Assembly: GCA_030248225.1 (NCBI GenBank)
Contig: JASANE010029034.1
Coordinates: forward strand, 1 to 64,000
DNA: 64,000 nt
Reading direction: 5' to 3'
Source: Trileptium ribeirensis
Lineage: Eukaryota > Nematoda > Enoplea > Enoplida > Thoracostomopsidae
Part shown: positions 1 through 11,296 of the stretch, in pieces
Numbering within the stretch: the first letter of the stretch is position 1
How the letters are laid out: each line of letters opens with the position of its first letter
The notes under the pieces: model-generated
Seen by the model: only the letters and a program-made list of their open reading frames with translations
Databases searched by the model: none
Told to the model about the DNA's origin: nothing
Program-made: the position numbers and the translations under genes

Positions 1-2
1 AA

Positions 3-173
3 TACGTATTTTTAAAGCTACCAATAAATTACGAACATGGAACCATATTTATTCGTGCAGCAGGAATATATATGGAGGTTTTACCTTCTATCGGTGCGCG
101 ACATTGCATCTCAGTTCATGGCAAAATTGGCCCGGTTTTAATTGCGCAAGTCCTTTCAGAGAAAGATATATAA
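3..173 (+). CDS. Partial ORF open at left edge, unknown
   Basis: An uninterrupted frame runs from the window edge to a TAA at 171-173 (56 codons), with an internal ATG at 72. No family is securely recognised. A stretch rich in Gly, His and Ile contains H-G-K-I-G preceded by a Gly eight residues upstream. This faintly recalls the G-D-K...R-H-G-x-K-G motif of multisubunit RNA polymerase beta-type subunits, including large DNA virus LEF-8, but the spacing is off by one and the Lys is displaced. That resemblance is inference and weak. It could equally be the last part of an exon or chance. The neighbouring ORFs are also short and intronless. Confidence 0.25.
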   Translation, partial: YVFLKLPINYEHGTIFIRAAGIYMEVLPSIGARHCISVHGKIGPVLIAQVLSEKDI

Positions 174-489
174 ACGTCAAAATTCTCGAAGCGTTTCAGT
201 AGTTGATTTCGAACTAGCACAAAACATTAATGTCATGAGAAACAGACAAGCAAAGACTCACTATGACATTGTCGATTATATGCATAATGAATACTTTCAA
301 GAGGAGATTGCTTTTTGGCAATCAAAGGTTATTGAATTTCAAAAGGGGTGTCAATCGACTGGTGAATATATTAACGGGCGCTATCAATGTGAAGATGAAT
401 TATTTTTACGTACTACACCTACGACAAACGTTAATAACAGCAAGTTAAATTTATGGTGGAGGAAGGGAAAAAAGGGAAAAACTTTTTGA
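142..489 (+). CDS. Hypothetical ORF or exon, unknown
   Basis: This is an open frame of 115 codons ending in TGA at 487-489. It has no ATG at its start (it opens with TTG), but a splice-acceptor-like CCTTTCAG lies at 152-159, so it may be an exon starting near 160; internal ATGs are at 235 and 280. The predicted product is charged, with an acidic/aromatic middle (HYDIVDYMHNEYF), a C-x12-C pair and a basic Lys-rich tail. Real coding is suggested by balanced composition, but no family is recognised. It overlaps the end of the preceding frame. It could be a fragment of an old viral or host gene; confidence is low. Confidence 0.25.
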   Translation: MRKSFQRKIYKRQNSRSVSVVDFELAQNINVMRNRQAKTHYDIVDYMHNEYFQEEIAFWQSKVIEFQKGCQSTGEYINGRYQCEDELFLRTTPTTNVNNSKLNLWWRKGKKGKTF

Positions 490-602
490 GGAATCTATGT
501 ATAAATTATCGTGTAAATATCCTCAGTTGTACACAACACATTGTAAAGTACTTGTAAAGTTATTTAAATCGGTGTAGATTAGGAATGAGCTCATGAGACG
601 GG

Positions 603-611
603 TATATAAAA
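603..611 (+). promoter_or_regulatory. Possible TATA box
   Basis: TATATAAAA lies about 75 bp upstream of the ATG at 686 and would place initiation near 633-635, leaving a short leader. If used, the start of the downstream ORF is 686 rather than 593. Confidence 0.35.
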
Positions 612-685
612 AGTGTTGTTTGTCTGAGTTTTTATTTTTGCGTATAACGTTCAGACAGTTTAGCTTTCCTAAATTGTCACGGTTC

Positions 686-994
686 ATGTTAAGTCATCAT
701 TTAATAGAAAACCACATTGGAAATTGTGTAATTGGAAACTCTGTCCTTACTGATGACTATAAAAAACACATATATGAAACTATAAGAAACAGTGATGACC
801 GTTTCATAAGAGGTGACAACCGGACGGAACACTTTAAAATGTTCGATAAAGTTATTGGTTACAGGGGTTGGGACCATAAACCAGCTAATATACTTTGTGT
901 CATTACGGAAGGTAATACTATCATAACAGCTTTTGTATATTCACATGCTGTTTATGCGCGAAAAAGAAAGTATGAACTTAGAAACTGTATATAA
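686..994 (+). CDS. Hypothetical intronless ORF (102 aa)
   Basis: An open frame ends with TAA at 992-994. The frame is open from 593 (133 aa), but a TATA-like element at 603-611 lies inside that longer version, so the ATG at 686 is preferred. An AATAAA poly(A) signal follows at 1034-1039, 40 bp past the stop. TATA, a short ORF and AATAAA together look like a compact transcription unit. The product has no signal peptide or obvious membrane segment; the central part is rich in Asp/Arg and the end is basic (YARKRKYEL). No family is recognised. Compact, intronless neighbours could reflect viral integration, but that is inference. Confidence 0.35.
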   Translation: MLSHHLIENHIGNCVIGNSVLTDDYKKHIYETIRNSDDRFIRGDNRTEHFKMFDKVIGYRGWDHKPANILCVITEGNTIITAFVYSHAVYARKRKYELRNCI

Positions 995-1033
995 TTTGCA
1001 TTTGTGTCTTTATTATGTAAATATTTTTTAGAA

Positions 1034-1039
1034 AATAAA
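1034..1039 (+). terminator. AATAAA poly(A) signal
   Basis: A canonical AATAAA lies 40 bp after the stop of the 686-994 ORF and is followed by an A-rich stretch. Confidence 0.4.
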
Positions 1040-1504
1040 GAAAAAAGATTAGCCAGTTGTAACACCGGTAAATTTGATACTTCAATGTCGTTCGCAACAT
1101 ATAGGGGCAAGCGTACCTATGAATAGTAGCTGGGGCATACTAATCATGTAAAATTCTTGTACTATACATGACTAGTATGACCCAGTTTTCGATAGTCTAT
1201 CGAGGTCTATCACATGGTGAATGAAGAAGCATAAGGCCATCAGTCGGTTGTGGTTAATTGTTGAACATTATTAGCAGTCAACATATTCAGCATTCAACTC
1301 TGTATACGTGCATTTCCAGATGTTCTGCTAACTGTAGTGGAATCAACACTATAGGCATTGTCATAGGTAAATCTATCTTACGCGAGAGTCATGCAAGTTA
1401 AGTCACGCGTGCAAAAAACAGATGAACCATTTATCTTTAATTTACAATTCAACATATATACAATCACATGCAAAACAAACAAAATACAGTGGCTATATAC
1501 AAGT
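1040..1504. other. No gene recognised
   Basis: AT-rich sequence between two convergent ORFs. It may hold the 3' UTR of the minus-strand gene: ATTAAA on the minus strand at about 1436-1441, roughly 65 bp past that stop, is a variant poly(A) signal. Confidence 0.5.
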
Positions 1505-2179
1505 TCAACATCTCTCGCAAGATTCAGACAGTTTATCCTTAACACACGTATATAGCTGGTTCGTGTAGTTGATGTTGAGCAGTATGCAAGCGTCCATAAC
1601 GTCACGCTTGCAGTATCGCGACGAATGCATGCAGCCACCAGCTTCCTGATGCAAGCGTTGCCCGGGTTCCTCATAGTAGCACGCGTCGCACTCGTCGGTG
1701 TATTGAGTGCCGAGCTTTTCCAGCACCCGGTCAGCATGCTCGTCCATCTTTCGTTGTTGCTGTAGACGCAAACGATCTGAGTAGCGGTTCCAGACCAGTT
1801 GTTGCACCCGCAGGATATCGATGCAGATGATTGCTTTTAGCGCCGTCCAGAACTCGTTTTCCATCACGAGGTCTGGATCCTCCACGTTGTCGAAGTCGAT
1901 CTGGTCGTATACCAGATCCGCGAGTCGTCGTGTATCGTCCACTTCGTCCAGATCGCGATCCATTTGATCCTCGATTGCATCGCGAACAGCAGGATTGTTG
2001 TTGGAGGAGACGATCAAAGGACCTGCGCCGTCCAGCAAGTCTTGTGAGTTGCCAACGGAACTGAAGTCCATAGCAGCAGCAGCAGATGACGTTGATGGTC
2101 CAACGATTTGGACCTCGTCGTCGTAATCCAGTAGTTCTGCTGATTTGCAGAACCTTGTGATCGAAGATTGAAACGCCAT
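1505..2179 (-). CDS. Unrecognised single-exon gene, Cys-rich C-terminus (224 aa)
   Basis: A complete frame of 224 codons with ATG at 2179 and TGA at 1505-1507. It has a noticeably higher GC and more even codon use than its surroundings, which supports real coding. The N-terminal third is acidic and low in complexity (Ser/Ala run, then many Asp/Glu). Residues about 75-145 are predicted helical and charged (Asp/Glu/Arg/Gln-rich). The last 65 residues carry nine cysteines including CDAC and a terminal CERC, suggesting zinc binding or disulfides. There is no signal peptide or transmembrane helix. A TATA box and initiator lie at the expected spacing upstream and no introns are apparent. No family is recognised; it may be a lineage-specific host gene or a captured viral gene. 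Two other long frames here are shadows. Confidence 0.55.
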   Translation of the reverse strand: MAFQSSITRFCKSAELLDYDDEVQIVGPSTSSAAAAMDFSSVGNSQDLLDGAGPLIVSSNNNPAVRDAIEDQMDRDLDEVDDTRRLADLVYDQIDFDNVEDPDLVMENEFWTALKAIICIDILRVQQLVWNRYSDRLRLQQQRKMDEHADRVLEKLGTQYTDECDACYYEEPGQRLHQEAGGCMHSSRYCKRDVMDACILLNINYTNQLYTCVKDKLSESCERC

Positions 2180-2243
2180 TGATAGTGATAGCTTGTTGAT
2201 AGCGAAAAATCTCAGTTGAGCAATAACTTTGAGAAAACGAGAT

Positions 2244-2279
2244 AAGTGAGAAAATGGAGAAAATGATTCGATTTTTATA
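2244..2279 (-). promoter_or_regulatory. TATA plus initiator for the 224-aa gene
   Basis: On the minus strand TATAAAAA starts at 2279, and an initiator-like TCACTT has its A at 2247-2248, about 31-32 bp downstream, which is the normal TATA-to-start spacing. Start to ATG (2179) would be a 68-nt leader. Confidence 0.5.
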
Positions 2280-2474
2280 AAGTCCTTTCCGGGCTAATCT
2301 GAATGGTACAAGTGGTATTTGGGTCGACAGGTCAGATGAGGTAAAGTTACATGGAAGCGGGGAGGTATTGTAATTCATCCCCGCAAACATAGATTTGACA
2401 AGGTGATAGACTTCACCTCCGCTGACACATTTAATCAATCAGATAACTACACTCCACCCAAATATTCCCTAATT

Positions 2475-2600
2475 GACCCAATTAACACCCCCCGCCGACC
2501 CAAATAATACCCCCGCTGACCCAAATAATACCCCCACTGACCCAAATATCCCCGTACCCCCGCATTTGACCTACATAACCCCCGCCAAGCCTATCCCCGC
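2475..2600 (+). repeat. C-rich tandem repeat, 21-bp unit
   Basis: GACCCAAATAATACCCCC recurs at 2497, 2518 and 2539, with a diverged copy at 2475 and further drifted C-runs to about 2600. The strand bias (C-rich plus strand) makes this a non-coding array; the open frame across it is a by-product of the repeat. Confidence 0.8.
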
Positions 2601-2747
2601 ATTTGACCCAGATATCCCCCCGCACTCCGCAGGGCGGGGGGCTCCAAAGCAGCTTTTTTCATCTACTTACAAATGTGAAGGTGCCCTTCTATCATATCCT
2701 ATTTCATTCAAGGACTTCGCACGTTTACTACCCGTTCCACCCACTCT

Positions 2748-2796
2748 TCATCCCGCGCCCCCCCCCTCGCCCCCCCCGCTGCCCGCCCCCTACGGC
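2748..2796 (+). repeat. Poly-C tract
   Basis: Almost pure C with scattered T/G. The minus strand is therefore G-rich with several runs of four or more G. Confidence 0.75.
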
Positions 2797-2799
2797 CCC

Positions 2800-4751
2800 T
2801 TGCATAGCAGAAGAATATTAAATAAATGCAATACAATACAATGGGTGTGACACAGTGATAGGCGCAACCTACCACCACTAACACGCCGGAGATTTTATCG
2901 GAAATGAGTGTTTTTATGTGTCAGCACAATGTCTTTCACGGCAATGTTTTACTACCGCATGATATGTATAACCCACAATGCAACTTACAGGCCAATATAA
3001 ATGGTTTTGCCGTGGTATCGCCTTGTATCCTTTGTACGCAAACGCCCCTTGCCCACAGCTAGTGAGTACTCTCGGTATCCTCAATAGCAGTAGTTGCCTA
3101 TCGCTAATTGTCTTAGGGGGAAGACGAATTACGCGGCGCGACGAATTGAACAACGCAACGAAACAGCGAGCAAATCTCAGCCAAAAGCAAGAAGGCCATT
3201 ATATACTCGCACATGATACTAATGCATACGACAACGCTTGTCGTGTTGAGCATTATAACAGAATTCGCGCCCGAAGTATAAATTGATATAATAACCGTAA
3301 CGCCGGTTATACTAGCGGGACACGTGAACCTGACGGACGTTACGCCGGCCCGCTTCAAACATTTGTCAGCTTATGCGACGTCTTTTAGACTGCGCATGAC
3401 ACCGAATAACAGAAACAATGCAAGTCAGTCTGCGCTACCCGTGCACCTTGCTCGGTCGTCTGAGGTACAAAAACAATGGCAAGCGAACTGGCTGTCGTAA
3501 TACAAGAGTAATGTCGGTGGCCCACCCAATAGCCCTCCAGCATAAGTAAATGTGATGATCACTGAAGAAAGTGTAGTATATAGACGCGATGTTCCAAACT
3601 ATGTGAATGAGTATAAATATATGAATAATTGCCAACCGGAATCAGTATGTCATCAAGTAAATATATTTCAAACGAGTAAATGATTACCGCAAGCAACGCC
3701 ACAACCGATCGGATCGTGGCCAGAAATGTTAGCTTAGAAAACAGAAGGAGACATAATACATAATTTGTCTTAAGATGTGTAAGGCAGGGGCAGATTTTGT
3801 CACGGTCTGCGGCGGCTCTGAAGTCTACCATTGGCGCGATTAGCCGGTGTGACATTTTTTGGGGCGAGCCAGACTCAACAAATATGTCAGCTAATAGTAA
3901 AACCAGGCTAAGAAATTGTCGCAGTAGCCAGAATCTGCTCTAAAAACCTGAAATATACCACGGCAATGAAACGACGAAAAAATTGAAATTGGTGATACAT
4001 ATGGTCATTTATTCGTAAAACATCCTTCCAGTTTACAATAGTACAATTTTTTGTACGAAAAAGTGTGCTTTACATACCTGCTAGGTTTGCTGGTAGAAGT
4101 CGTCCAAAACAATAATTTTGAAAGTAGCGATATTTAAGTATATGCCTGCATTTATGCGTCTTACTTTAAGTACTACTAATCTTGGTTTTTTCGTTTCCGG
4201 CGCTTGGTGCACAAGGCGTGACTCATGACCTTGTGAGTAATGGTTTTCAAATAATGTGTATGAGTATCTCCAATACGAGCCAGAAAATGGCGGTAATAAC
4301 TAAAGTGAAGCCGAAGAAGGGGAAAGAGAAGGTGAGGGGAGAGAAGGAGTTATACAACTTGTAAAATCTAGTGGACCAGTAAACCAAATAGATCGAATAC
4401 CGTTTGGACATCGGGGGTTTATTAATGTCGTCCCGTGACCGGTAATGACCCTAGCACCAGCACGAGTAGCCTGCTTTCGGACCGTAATCAAGTGGCGAAG
4501 AATTATGAAATGGTAAGATATAATGGGGAACCTGATGGAGCATTGGAAGTAGAACTTAACATAGTACCCTAAAGTGACCCGTTCTGGCTTCGGGGACCAA
4601 TTAATAAGTGTCTCATATTCGGCGAGGATTCTAGAGCACGGTCAAAACCTGTTGAACTTGCGAATCTACCTTCTCGAAGACCACTTTCTGGTCAAGGTTG
4701 ATGAAGACCTGTGTCCTAGCTTTTAGTTAAAATTGTGTGTGTAGTTAAACT
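2800..4751. other. No gene recognised
   Basis: Mixed sequence with only short random frames on both strands. No splice-linked conserved exon or recognised repeat is seen. Confidence 0.45.
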
Positions 4752-5309
4752 GTGTATACTGCTAGCTGCGGCATCGGAGCATTGGATAGTGAAGCAGAAC
4801 AATTGTCGAAAGTGTGTAGCAAATCGGCAGAATCAGAAAACTTAATGAACCTGCGGAAATTGCTGAAATGGAAGTTGAACGTAAAGGACCAGCAAACTAA
4901 CGGATATTTTGGAACCAAAAAATCTATGAAACTAACCGAATCGATAAACTTAGCAGATGCATCTGAATGTATACAGTTGGCTGCGACCGATACAGCAAGG
5001 CCATGTGAGACCCCTGCAGCTTTTCAATCTACCGCAGAAGATCGCACATGGAAACTGGCTAGGAGTGAGAGAGGCTTTCAGTATCTAGGTCGATCATATT
5101 GTGCTAGCTCTGTTCAAAATTCTGAATTCTACGTGTACCTTAGTAATGTTCACGCGGTCATGAAAGCCTTATCGTGGTCACGGGCTGGGAGTGTGGGAGA
5201 CCTTCGTTCCTTGATCCAGCCTTGTCATCCCAGGCCTGTTCAAAATTATAGGTATTGTGTAGGGCCGGGACTAACTAAAGTTCGGTCCGTTAGTGTAGTG
5301 CGCAAATAA
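4752..5309 (+). CDS. Unrecognised ORF, 185 codons, no ATG at start
   Basis: A frame with no stop for 185 codons, opening at GTG (4752) after an upstream stop and closing with TAA at 5307-5309. The first ATG inside is at 4845. The product is rich in Ser, Glu, Lys and Arg with no motif that I recognise. Uninterrupted length suggests former or present coding, perhaps a piece of a retroelement gag. No promoter, splice linkage or homology supports a host gene. Confidence 0.25.
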   Translation: MYTASCGIGALDSEAEQLSKVCSKSAESENLMNLRKLLKWKLNVKDQQTNGYFGTKKSMKLTESINLADASECIQLAATDTARPCETPAAFQSTAEDRTWKLARSERGFQYLGRSYCASSVQNSEFYVYLSNVHAVMKALSWSRAGSVGDLRSLIQPCHPRPVQNYRYCVGPGLTKVRSVSVVRK

Positions 5310-7380
5310 ACTTACCCTGCGCCGATCGACCATCCTATTTTGTAATAGCCGATGGCGAATCACAAACCGTTGTTACGAAACAAATGCGGAAATTTTATCG
5401 CTCTTTCGATAACAGAAAATTGGCAAAATCAGAAAGAAGTGTCAAAATTACACCTTGTGTTCGAACAGAATTTTGACTATTTTGAATTTGCTGTGAAAAC
5501 TGTTATCTAATGCTTATCAGCTTTTGATTTGTATTTGTCTGTGTTCGCGAACAAATTTAACGTAATACTGAAGTCACAAATCAATCGTCCTGTGGTTCAG
5601 GTTACAGTGTTCGCGTGCAAAGCCAGCGGATCCGAATCCCGTAGATTTTCGCTTGCAAATAATTAGGTAATTTTCGTTGAATTTTAGCGCACACAAATTT
5701 GCCGAATTACTATCGCAGAGCTGTGAGTTAGCGAACGGTTTTGCCCCGGATTATGGTTTACCAAAAAACGTTCAGAAACAAATTTTTAATCGAAATAGCA
5801 AAATAGGATTATTGATGGGTGTGGGTTGTTTACTGTTGAATAGGCTCTGCGAGTGCCAATCAGGTTGGGAGCCGCATGCCTTGTTTGCCGTCGATCAGCC
5901 AATTTAACTGGTAGGTGACTATGTGGCCGAAATCGATGGTGTCCTGGCAGGTCCTTTTGATTTGTGTGCAGATCGGAAGCAGTGGATTACCAGCTAGCTA
6001 GTGAAAATGGTCTTCGGTCACAAGGGACCGAACCCAAGCCGAGTGCCGGCAATGCTTTGGGTACGGACAACCATAGCAGTCGAGCAAAACCAGATGAAAA
6101 TGTGAGACTTGGTAGTAAGTAGAACTTGCCGAGACAATGAAGGATAATGTTAATGGAGAAGAACCAATGATGATAGATAGAAGTTCGAAGGTTGTAGTTG
6201 TGATGCCTACGGAGGAAATAGATGTAGAGAACGTCCAGGAAACAACATGAGCAGCGAAACAACAAAATGCCTAATGAAATTAATCAACCGAGCGTTGCAG
6301 TTGCCTGGAACTTTAGGGAGTGTGCAGACTTTCGGCTGAAATAGGGCGAGTTTTAGAAGTGTTCGATATGAGACATGGACGAACCTCAAAACTGCAACCC
6401 CGATGTGGTGGTCACGTTCATCGACGAGGAAGAACTGGAAAACGAATCGAGACGGGCATTGAGCGACGTGAGATAGAACGAGCTTGGCATGCCCTTGCTT
6501 GAGACGCTGAACACTGATAATGTAGTATCCGATCTGGATTCCTCTGAGACAAATCGCTGCATTGATGCGGGAACGGATGACAATATTGAAGGGTATGACC
6601 AACTGATCGGTACAGACCTCCCAATCACGGATCGGTACGGACCTCCCAATCACGTCAGACTGGTACATCACAACCGTGGTGGGATTGCTACACAGAGGAA
6701 CCAAATTGATAAGTTGGGTGACCTTCCAGTTAGTCATCCATCTATAACGGTGTAGGAAAACGAAATCGCTACAACTATCCCGACCAAGTTGCTCTGCTAA
6801 AGGCGATGGCCAACCAGAAAGCGGATACTGTGATTGAACTACAATTGTTGATAATAATAGCTTGCCGATCTACTTTTCTACCAATTATATTGCCACTATC
6901 TTCTGACGGGTTGGAACCTAGCAGACATGCAGCTGGTGTGCCGTGATGTGTATACAGCCCCAGAGCTAAACCATATCTGGTGAATTGTTCTAACCCCCAA
7001 ATGTATTACCATGCCGGACCATTTTGAAAACAGGAAACTATTATACAAGGAAAGCCTGTTGCAAAATAATGCGGAAATTGTAACAGTGACAGAGGCTGGT
7101 AATTAGAAAATTGGGATATATGAAAAACAAAAAGGTTGGAAAATGATCCACCAGTTAAATGCTTAATCCTCTCATGCTAACTAAGTCGAAATGAACCCAA
7201 CCCACATTGCGACTAAGCTGAGTTTACTGAGTTGGTCGTATATCGTACGTTTGAAATTGCGTTGTTATTCGCTCGCGTTGTGAGGTTCCTTAGGGAACTG
7301 AGCAACAGCTAACAGATAGCTCAGTGGTTTGCGTACACAAGTTTCAACCTTACGTTTCGACGCCGCATTAATGAATGATT
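5310..7380. other. Decayed sequence, possible old coding debris
   Basis: Short frames interrupted by stops, for example 6489-6755 plus, whose polar composition looks like drifted retroelement coding, but nothing is identifiable. The minus-strand frame 6207-6737 has no motif. A 25-bp tandem duplication at 6604-6653 is the only clear structure. Confidence 0.35.
6604..6653 (+). repeat. 25-bp tandem duplication
   Basis: GATCGGTACAGACCTCCCAA plus TCACG at 6604-6628 is repeated at 6629-6653 with one substitution. Confidence 0.85.
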
Positions 7381-7383
7381 CAA

Positions 7384-8240
7384 CTATAAAATTTTGAAAA
7401 TGAGAAATTTAACAGAGATAAACTTCAAAAAAAGAAACTTGAGTTGGTATTTGGGATTGTTTGACAGCTCGAATTTCTGAGAATGAAAAATGGGAAAGGA
7501 AACTCCAGATATGAGAAAATAATAAAACCAAACTTGGGAAAGTAACAATATTATAAAGCTGGAAAACATTGGGAAAAGTCAAAAATGGGACACGGAAAAT
7601 AAAGTCAACAGGAAATTTGGGAGATGCAAAACGTGAACGAAGTGGAATTATGCTTGTTGCATTTAAATATGGGAATCGGGAGAAATGCGAAACTGAGACA
7701 TGGTGAAAACTGGAATATCGCCAAAAAGAAGAAAAATATCAGGAAGAGTGAGGAAACATAAACAGGAAAATGATGGAAACCGGACACTTGGGAAATCGGA
7801 GAATATTGGAAAACGAGAAGGGTGGTAATGATAAACATCTAAACATAATATTACACAATGTTAAAAGCGAAAACATAGGAACTTGAAAGCTGCTAAATTT
7901 TAAAAAAGCGAAAATATGGGAAACGGAAATCATAAAACAGTGAGAGACGGAAGTCAAACGAAACGGGACTGTATCCGTAGCTAACATTTGGTACGCTTGA
8001 ACATGTTTAACAAACGGAAATTACGTTAAACTCGGGTATGACGAATTACAAAATGATAAACTTATAAATCATAACTTCTGCAAACCAAAACAAGGTTGAA
8101 AACAGGATGCTGCCAATGCAAAATGCTGGATACATGGTATGTGGGAAAAATTTGGCACACGGAAAACTCGGAAGAAGAGCAAACACTGAGAAGCATAATA
8201 GATTTAATACGTGCTTTAGGGATATTCGGGAAATTAAAAG
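7384..8240 (+). repeat. Purine-biased degenerate repeat tract
   Basis: For about 850 bp the plus strand is dominated by A and G, with drifting copies of TGGGAAA and GAAAAT-type motifs. Frames on the minus strand here encode Phe/Ser/Leu-rich low-complexity peptides and are artefacts of the bias. Confidence 0.6.
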
Positions 8241-9370
8241 GCCGTTGACCGTTAGGTACGGTTCACAATATACATGTGCATAGGGAGGGTAGGAGGACGG
8301 TGACTCTTTAGGCTCCCACAGTCCGTGGCGATGACAACTCGGTAAACCCCGTCTAGTGGTCTTACCCCCAAATGAAGATGCCGGAAGCATCGAACACGTA
8401 GACACCGATGGCGCCGCAGCACACCCCTCCCTCCGACGTCCTCTCCTGCTGACCAGCTGACCTCCTCGAAGGGTAAATCTTTTGACATATATTAAGGTAT
8501 GTAATTAAGACGTATGTAATCGTCCACGAGTGCTTCTAATATTGTGCTTGTTTCGTCCCTTGGCAGTAACTAGAGCTCTCTCATGGTTGCATCTAGCATC
8601 TTATATCTATTATATAAGCGCAGTTAGTCAAAAATTTCTATACAAAGTATTCCAAAGTGAACTAATTTATTAATTTTTTGATTAAAATATTGTTGCATCT
8701 TAAATTATATCAGTTTATGTACTGCATTATACTTAGGTGCCAACAGATATAAGCAGTCTGATTATTGCTAGCGAAACGTTTAAGCTGGTTGATTTCATAG
8801 CAAAATTCTACACATTGATGGCGTTGGGAGTGTACTTTAATCATCCCAATATCTGTTTTAGTTGTACAAGTGAAATGAATGCAATACCGTCCTCGATATT
8901 CTATGCTTAACCTGATAGTCCTTATATGAGCGTTTACCAAGCCTTAGTCGGAAGTGTACCGCTTAACAAACCTCTCACACTAAGTTGTTCTTTTTTCTAA
9001 CAATGTAACGTACGACCCTTGAAGATGACATGGGCCTCTCGGCTGTATAAGTTACACATACCGCAAGATCACATGAGCCGTTGGCCTTAAGTGCAATAAA
9101 TGCCGGAAAAACATGCTATATTTTATCAACTCCACTGCTTTATATAATGGAAGCATAACCTATTATGCTATTTCGCCGCAAATATGTATTCATGTAGTTT
9201 CCTTTTTACTATGACTGGCCAAGAGGAATATTACAACGCCGACTGCCCCAACCAATTTCTGCCTGTCAATTATAATCCATGTGTCGGCTAATATGACAAC
9301 AATTATTACATAGCTAGAAATTAAGGTATCGTTCAGTTTCATTATCCTTCCACCCGTAACAGTTAGTGTC
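8241..9370. other. No gene recognised
   Basis: AT-rich sequence. Only short chance frames on either strand. Confidence 0.45.
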
Positions 9371-11296
9371 AGGGTCTACTAGGCTAGCATGGGGGTTCCC
9401 GGTCCAACCCCCCCAAAACCCCAAAAATTACTAAAATCCCCGGGTTGGTTACCAGTTCACTTACTATATCACTTCCTCCTTTCTGCGTCCGAGGTTTTTG
9501 TTTTCTTTTGTTTTTGCTTTCTTTGTTTTCGTGCTAATTTGCATAATTTAGCACTTGTTTTTCCTAATAGCTAACTTGGCTTTTCATTGTCTGTTTAGTT
9601 CGATGCGAGCTTAGGTCCAGATAGGTCGTCTTTTTATACGTTCAGCTCGCGTAGTTAAATTTATAAAAGCTTTCAGGTACGACTTGAAATTGTTTACTGA
9701 TACGAATTGCTTGATTTTGTTTTCTGGATTAGGTTTTATAATTGTTTATAGCCTACTTAGCTACTACAGTTACGAGTTGGAAACCTTAACCCAAGGTTTC
9801 GGGGAGTCATAACGGTTTACGAAGTGTTTTATTACTTACACGGTTCTCGATTTATTGTGCCTCGATTCTGGTGGAGCGCATACTTTATTCCTATTATTTT
9901 CCCCAAATAAAACCTGAGCCAGCACGAGCGTAAGCTAATTATAACCTTATTGGAAATAACGTGTACCTAGCTAAACCGACCGGCAGCGGGAACGTTAACA
10001 ATAGGAAACTATTTAGCATAATTCTAAGGAACAGGATAAGGTAATCAAATAAACGTAAGAGTCGAACCGTCCGGCGGCTACGTACCAACCCAAAAGGGAA
10101 AGAAATAGATATCAATTACTCAGGATCTATCAGTGAGCCGTCCGGCACTGGTAGCTATAAGGAAACTAAATAGTGTAATTCTAAGGCAGAGGTTAAGGTA
10201 CTCAGCAGGGAGTAACCGGAATTCCGGTTCCGGCGAAAAAAGTGTTCCGGTTGCGGCTCCGGCAAAGGGCAAAAACCATACCGAAACCGGAATTCCGGTG
10301 TAAAAAGTTTGTTTGAAATTTTCCACGTTTTTTGCTTCATCTGTGATCCAAACATATGTAATATATATTATACAATGATCAAGCTCCAATACAAACAAGC
10401 AAAAGAAAAGATTAACTAAGCAATTTGACGTTTGAAACGTAAGTAGGGCACATAATTTCAGTTGGAATTTTTCATAATAATCTGCAGGAGTTTGTTAACA
10501 AATCAAAGCCACGTCGATGATTGTAGCAGCTATTTTACACATCCCGAAGTCTATGGGTTACGTTTCAATTAAACCGGTCCAACTCGGTAACAGAGTATGG
10601 CTTACGCAGAAGTACTTAGGGTATGCTTGGCTAACATAAATTGCTTCAAGAACCCGCCAATGCGCTTGTAAACTTGGTAAATCAGTCTAAATTGAAGTAA
10701 ACACGTCATCTGCAACGCAGCTAGAAACTGCTTTATTGGCAAATAACTGTATTTATTGAAACTGTGCGAGCAGCATCACAGTGTGTCTCATTTATAGCAT
10801 TCTGATTAGAAAGTTATCGTCATTATCATCTAACTTACGGGCACTGTTTGTCCAAAACTTACGGGCACTAGCCTAAACAGTGTCCCTGACCACTGATCAG
10901 AAAATTACCTTCTATCTATTATTTTCTCTTAGAATCATATAAACCGATAATTTCAAGTTTTCTACAGAAGAACATGTAACAAACGTATGTGTAGTAAAGG
11001 AAGGCGACTGAAGACAGAGCGAAAGTGTATATTCTACACGCCAAGCTTTGTAAGCATATTCGATTTGACGCAGTATACGCAATGGTGTATAGTGGAAAGC
11101 ATTTTTTCCTCTGGGTGTCCAAAAATCGACGTATTTGATCGATAAATAAACATTATTAGCTTCCTCAGTCTTTTTAAAGTTTCAGAAAGGCAATAATACC
11201 ACCACAATACATTAAGTTTAATGTAAAAGTTATTTTTAATGCATTTTAAATCCACTACCTATACCTTGATTTCTTCCTTCATCTGTTTTACTATAT

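Noticed and set aside
1731..2438. 235-codon minus-strand frame overlapping the 224-aa gene
   Set aside because: Ser/Arg/Cys-rich product caused by reading the GC-rich gene in another frame; no promoter or motif of its own.
2473..2850. Proline-rich 125-codon plus-strand frame
   Set aside because: Direct consequence of the C-rich tandem repeat; no coding evidence.
6207..6737. 176-codon minus-strand frame
   Set aside because: No recognisable domain, and the opposite strand carries equally long broken frames; likely chance in old debris.
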